16,450 nucleotides of DNA from JACRIM01 sp964605185 (GTDB lineage: Bacteria; Planctomycetota; Phycisphaerae; UBA1845; UTPLA1): positions 1 through 16,450 of the forward strand of contig CAZSBF010000093.1 in assembly GCA_964605185.1 (NCBI GenBank), read 5' to 3'. Within the stretch, counting starts at the first letter, position 1, and every line of letters starts with the position of its first letter. The translations under genes and the position numbers were made by a program. Below are positions 14,056 to 16,450 of the stretch, piece by piece. The notes under the pieces were generated by a model. That model saw only the letters and a program-made list of their open reading frames with translations, was not told where the DNA came from and did no database searches.

Positions 14056-14892
14056 ATGTCCCGACCCGCCACCGACACCATCCGCCTCTCCGATGGCTAC
14101 CACCCCCGCGTCCGTTGGTGGCGGCCGCCGAACCCGCGCGGCGCAGTCCTCTACTTTCATGGAATCCAGTCTCACGGCGGCTGGTACGAAGCTTCTGCCT
14201 CAAAACTCGGAGACGCCGGCTTCACCGTCCTGCTCCCCGACCGCCGAGGCAGCGGGATGAATCAGCGCGACCGCGGCCACGTCGAATCCGTCGAACGCGC
14301 CGTCGACGATGCATCCGATGCACTCAACGCTTTGCTTGTCGAAACGCACCAATCATCCGCCCACGTCGTCGGCGTGAGTTGGGGCGGCAAGCTCGCGGTC
14401 TGCCTCGCATCGCACCATCCGCGGAAAATCGCCTCGCTCTCCCTCATCGCCCCGGGTCTCTTCCCGCGCGTCGACCTCTCGACCGCCGAGAAGTTCCGCG
14501 TCGGCCTTTCGCTGCTCAACGACCCCGACCGCATCTTCGACATCCCGCTGAACTCCCCCGAGTTCTTCACCGCCAACCCTGAGCGCATCCGATTCGTCAA
14601 CAACGACCCGCTGATGCTTCGCCAGGTCACGGCCCGCTTCCTTCTCGCCACGCGCCGCATGGATCGAATCGTCGCCCGCTTCAAAACTTCCGGCTACAGC
14701 CACCCCATCCACCTGATGCTCGCCGGCCACGACCGCGTGATCCACAACGACCCCACCCGCGCCTGGCTGCGCAATCTTCCCATTGCATCCGTCAAAGTCA
14801 CCGACTATCCCGACGCCCACCACACGCTCGAATTCGAGCCCGATCCAGTCCCCTTCATTCACGACCTAACCTCATGGATCACTGCCCTATAG
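14056..14892 (+). CDS. Alpha/beta hydrolase (lysophospholipase/monoacylglycerol lipase-like)
   Basis: 278 residues, a serine hydrolase of the alpha/beta fold. The oxyanion-hole region is YFHGIQSHGGWY (33-44), followed by LLPDRRGSGMNQ (59-70). The nucleophile elbow GVSWGG (106-111) places Ser108. The acid is probably Asp226 in LAGHDRVIHN and the base His256 in DAHHTLEFE, so the triad is complete. A helical cap lies between about 140 and 205. The Asp-Arg-Arg-Gly-Ser-Gly stretch and the HG-x-x-x-H-x-G-W-Y pattern match the Hydrolase_4/lysophospholipase group, which acts on lipid or other esters; the true substrate cannot be told. No signal peptide is visible, so it is probably cytoplasmic. It follows aroA by 57 bases with its own possible -10 box and no SD site, so it may be transcribed separately. 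Confidence 0.9.
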   Translation: MSRPATDTIRLSDGYHPRVRWWRPPNPRGAVLYFHGIQSHGGWYEASASKLGDAGFTVLLPDRRGSGMNQRDRGHVESVERAVDDASDALNALLVETHQSSAHVVGVSWGGKLAVCLASHHPRKIASLSLIAPGLFPRVDLSTAEKFRVGLSLLNDPDRIFDIPLNSPEFFTANPERIRFVNNDPLMLRQVTARFLLATRRMDRIVARFKTSGYSHPIHLMLAGHDRVIHNDPTRAWLRNLPIASVKVTDYPDAHHTLEFEPDPVPFIHDLTSWITAL

Positions 14893-14996
14893 GTTCCGGC
14901 CGGCGGACCACTTCAGAGCCGCGCCCGCTTGGGTGCGCTTAAGTAAGCCGCCAACCAATACAGATTCTCAATCAATCGTTTGCGCTCGATGTGGAA

Positions 14997-15082
14997 GGCC
15001 GGTCTTCAGCCGGCCAGCCCTTGCCACCAACTTCAGTTGGTGGTTCACAAGCCCGCGCGAACTTCCAGCCGGCTTCAGCCGG
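14997..15082. repeat. Cluster of three CTTCAG-core hairpins
   Basis: Three short palindromes share the core CTTCAG but have different stems: 14997-15015 (GGCCGG...CCGGCC), 15024-15043 (CCACCAACT-TC-AGTTGGTGG, nine perfect pairs) and 15069-15082 (CCGGCT-TC-AGCCGG). GTTCACAAGCCC after the second and GGCTTCACAA after the third suggest a repeated unit. The rest of the 14893-15124 gap holds no gene that I can see. Confidence 0.7.
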
Positions 15083-15084
15083 GC

Positions 15085-15113
15085 TTCACAACTGGCAAGC
15101 ATCGTCGTATAAA
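15085..15113 (+). promoter_or_regulatory. Sigma-70-type promoter of metG
   Basis: TTCACA (15085-15090, 5 of 6 matches to TTGACA), 17 bases, TATAAA (15108-15113, 5 of 6). This is the best promoter in the window. Initiation would fall near 15119-15121, four to six bases before ATG 15125, so the mRNA may be almost leaderless. The -35 box is the trailing edge of the hairpin cluster. Confidence 0.6.
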
Positions 15114-15124
15114 CTCCACATCCA

Positions 15125-16450
15125 ATGAACCGCAAATACCTCGTCACCGCCGCGCTCCCTTACTCCAACGGCCGCCTCCACGTCGGCCACATCGCCGGCG
15201 CGTATCTGCCTGCCGACATCTTCGTCCGCTACCTCCGCTCCAATGGCGACGACGTGCGCTTCATCTGCGGCAGCGATGACAACGGCGTGGCCATCGAAAT
15301 CTCTTCCCGCAAGGAAAACACGACGCCCGCCGAACTCTCGGCCCGCTACAACGCGCGGCAGGCCGCCGACTTCGCCGGTCTCGGCATCCGCTTCGACATC
15401 TACGGCGGCACGCACCAACCCGCCTTCGTCGAAACCCACAATCGCATCAGCCAGGATTTTTTTAAGACGATTCACGGCAACGGCCACTTCGTGAAGCGCA
15501 CCACCGACCAGCTCTACGATGCCCAGGCGCAGCAATTCCTCCCCGACCGCTTCGTCACCGGCCGCTGCTATCACAAACTGCCCGACGGCACGCCCTGCAA
15601 CAACCCCTCAGCCCTCGGCGACCAGTGCGAGCAGTGCGGCAACAGCATCGACGCACTCAAACTCATCGACCCCGTCAGCGTCATCACCGGCTCGCGCCCC
15701 GAAACGCGAACCACAACGCACTGGTATCTCCAGCTCGACAAGTTCCAGGGCATGCTCGCCGACTGGTTCAGCCTGACGTCGCTCGACTGGCGGCCCATCG
15801 TCACGAACTTCTCGCTCGGCTCAATCAAGACCGGCCTGCCCGAACGAGCCATGACCCGCGACCTGACGTGGGGCGTGCCCGTTCCGCTCGATGACCCGGA
15901 CGCGGCGGGCAAAGTGCTCTATGTCTGGTTTGACGCCCCCATCGGCTACGTCAGCTTCACCGCAGAGTTGTGCAGACAGCGCGATGGCGACGCCGAAAAA
16001 TATCGCGACTGGTGGCAGAACCCCGACTGCAAGATCGTCCACTTCATCGGCGAGGACAACATCGTCTTCCACGCCCTCATCTGGCCCGCCATGCTCATGG
16101 GCACGCAGTTCACGACCGAGGAAGTGCAAAAACGCGGCAGCACCTACACCGGGCCAAAGGGCACGGGCTATTACCAATTGCCCTACAACGTCGTCGCCAA
16201 TGCCTTCCTGAACATCAAGTTCCCCGGCAAGGAAGAAGAAAAGATCAGCAAGTCCCGCGGCACAGCCGTGTGGATCGAAGACTATCTCAACGGCTTTGAC
16301 CCCGACCCGCTGCGATACTATCTCACCATCAACGCCCCCGAGTCGCAGCGAACGAGCTGGAGCTTTGACGACTTCGTGGAGCGAAACAACTCCGAGTTAA
16401 TCGCAACGCTCGGCAACTTCGTCAACCGCTGGCAAAAAATTGTCACTGAC
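15125..16450 (+). CDS. metG: Methionyl-tRNA synthetase, 3' end beyond window
   Basis: 442 codons are present and the frame is open at the edge. Class I aminoacyl-tRNA synthetase charging initiator and elongator tRNA-Met. The start reads MNRKYLVTAALPYSNGRLHVGH, with the HIGH motif as HVGH (19-22), followed by GSDDNGVAIEI. A zinc knuckle uses Cys148, Cys158, Cys168 and Cys171. The catalytic block VWFDAPIGYVSFTAE and GEDNIVFHALIWPAML are typical. The KMSKS motif is KISKS (373-377) followed by RGTAVW. The anticodon-binding domain begins with RTSWSFDDFVERNNSEL and LGNFVNR. The ATG has no SD site but sits directly behind a good promoter. The missing part should complete the anticodon domain; whether a C-terminal tRNA-binding domain follows cannot be seen. 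Confidence 0.97.
   Translation, partial: MNRKYLVTAALPYSNGRLHVGHIAGAYLPADIFVRYLRSNGDDVRFICGSDDNGVAIEISSRKENTTPAELSARYNARQAADFAGLGIRFDIYGGTHQPAFVETHNRISQDFFKTIHGNGHFVKRTTDQLYDAQAQQFLPDRFVTGRCYHKLPDGTPCNNPSALGDQCEQCGNSIDALKLIDPVSVITGSRPETRTTTHWYLQLDKFQGMLADWFSLTSLDWRPIVTNFSLGSIKTGLPERAMTRDLTWGVPVPLDDPDAAGKVLYVWFDAPIGYVSFTAELCRQRDGDAEKYRDWWQNPDCKIVHFIGEDNIVFHALIWPAMLMGTQFTTEEVQKRGSTYTGPKGTGYYQLPYNVVANAFLNIKFPGKEEEKISKSRGTAVWIEDYLNGFDPDPLRYYLTINAPESQRTSWSFDDFVERNNSELIATLGNFVNRWQKIVTD

Overview
This 16.45 kb window is GC-rich, gene-dense bacterial chromosome. I see no phage, plasmid, transposase, CRISPR, rRNA or tRNA gene. I infer Planctomycetota or a close relative, with moderate confidence. The grounds are small uncharacterised proteins of a type I associate with that phylum, scattered palindromic repeats like those I recall from planctomycete genomes, and weak use of Shine-Dalgarno (SD) sites. 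A 16S gene or a taxonomic search would decide it.

Layout. (1) 94-1158 (+): a secreted six-repeat Kelch protein with lower GC than the rest of the window. It is closed by a strong 15-bp stem-loop that also faces the convergent minus-strand genes. (2) 4653-1264 (-): a VWA-domain protein with a MIDAS site, then a compact set of three: a small protein with an extreme Asp/Glu tail, an Arg-rich small protein overlapping it by ATGA, and a four-helix membrane protein. (3) 4760-9944 (+): valyl-tRNA synthetase (valS) with several in-frame expansions, two of which are palindromic repeats; a bifunctional-nuclease-family (DUF151) protein; and, overlapping its stop codon by one base, a galactokinase/L-arabinokinase-like GHMP-fold protein that seems to have lost its catalytic residues. 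(4) 12543-10103 (-): a membrane-anchored TPR-like protein and a NeuC-type hydrolysing UDP-GlcNAc 2-epimerase. (5) 12700-16450 (+): aroA (EPSP synthase), an alpha/beta hydrolase, and the first 442 codons of metG, which runs off the window.

How it fits together. valS, metG and aroA are housekeeping genes. The other genes are poorly characterised and do not form an obvious pathway. NeuC has no sialic or legionaminic acid partner gene here. The most interesting signals are the GHMP pseudokinase coupled to a DUF151 protein, repeat elements translated in frame inside ValS with a probable relative in the GHMP/neuC intergenic gap, a cluster of CTTCAG-core hairpins whose edge supplies the -35 box of the metG promoter, and an acidic/basic pair of overlapping small genes. 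I cannot say that any of these is a new defence or mobile system; nothing in the sequence supports that.

Limits: family assignments come from reading translated motifs against remembered consensus sequences. No database search was run, and promoters were judged by eye.
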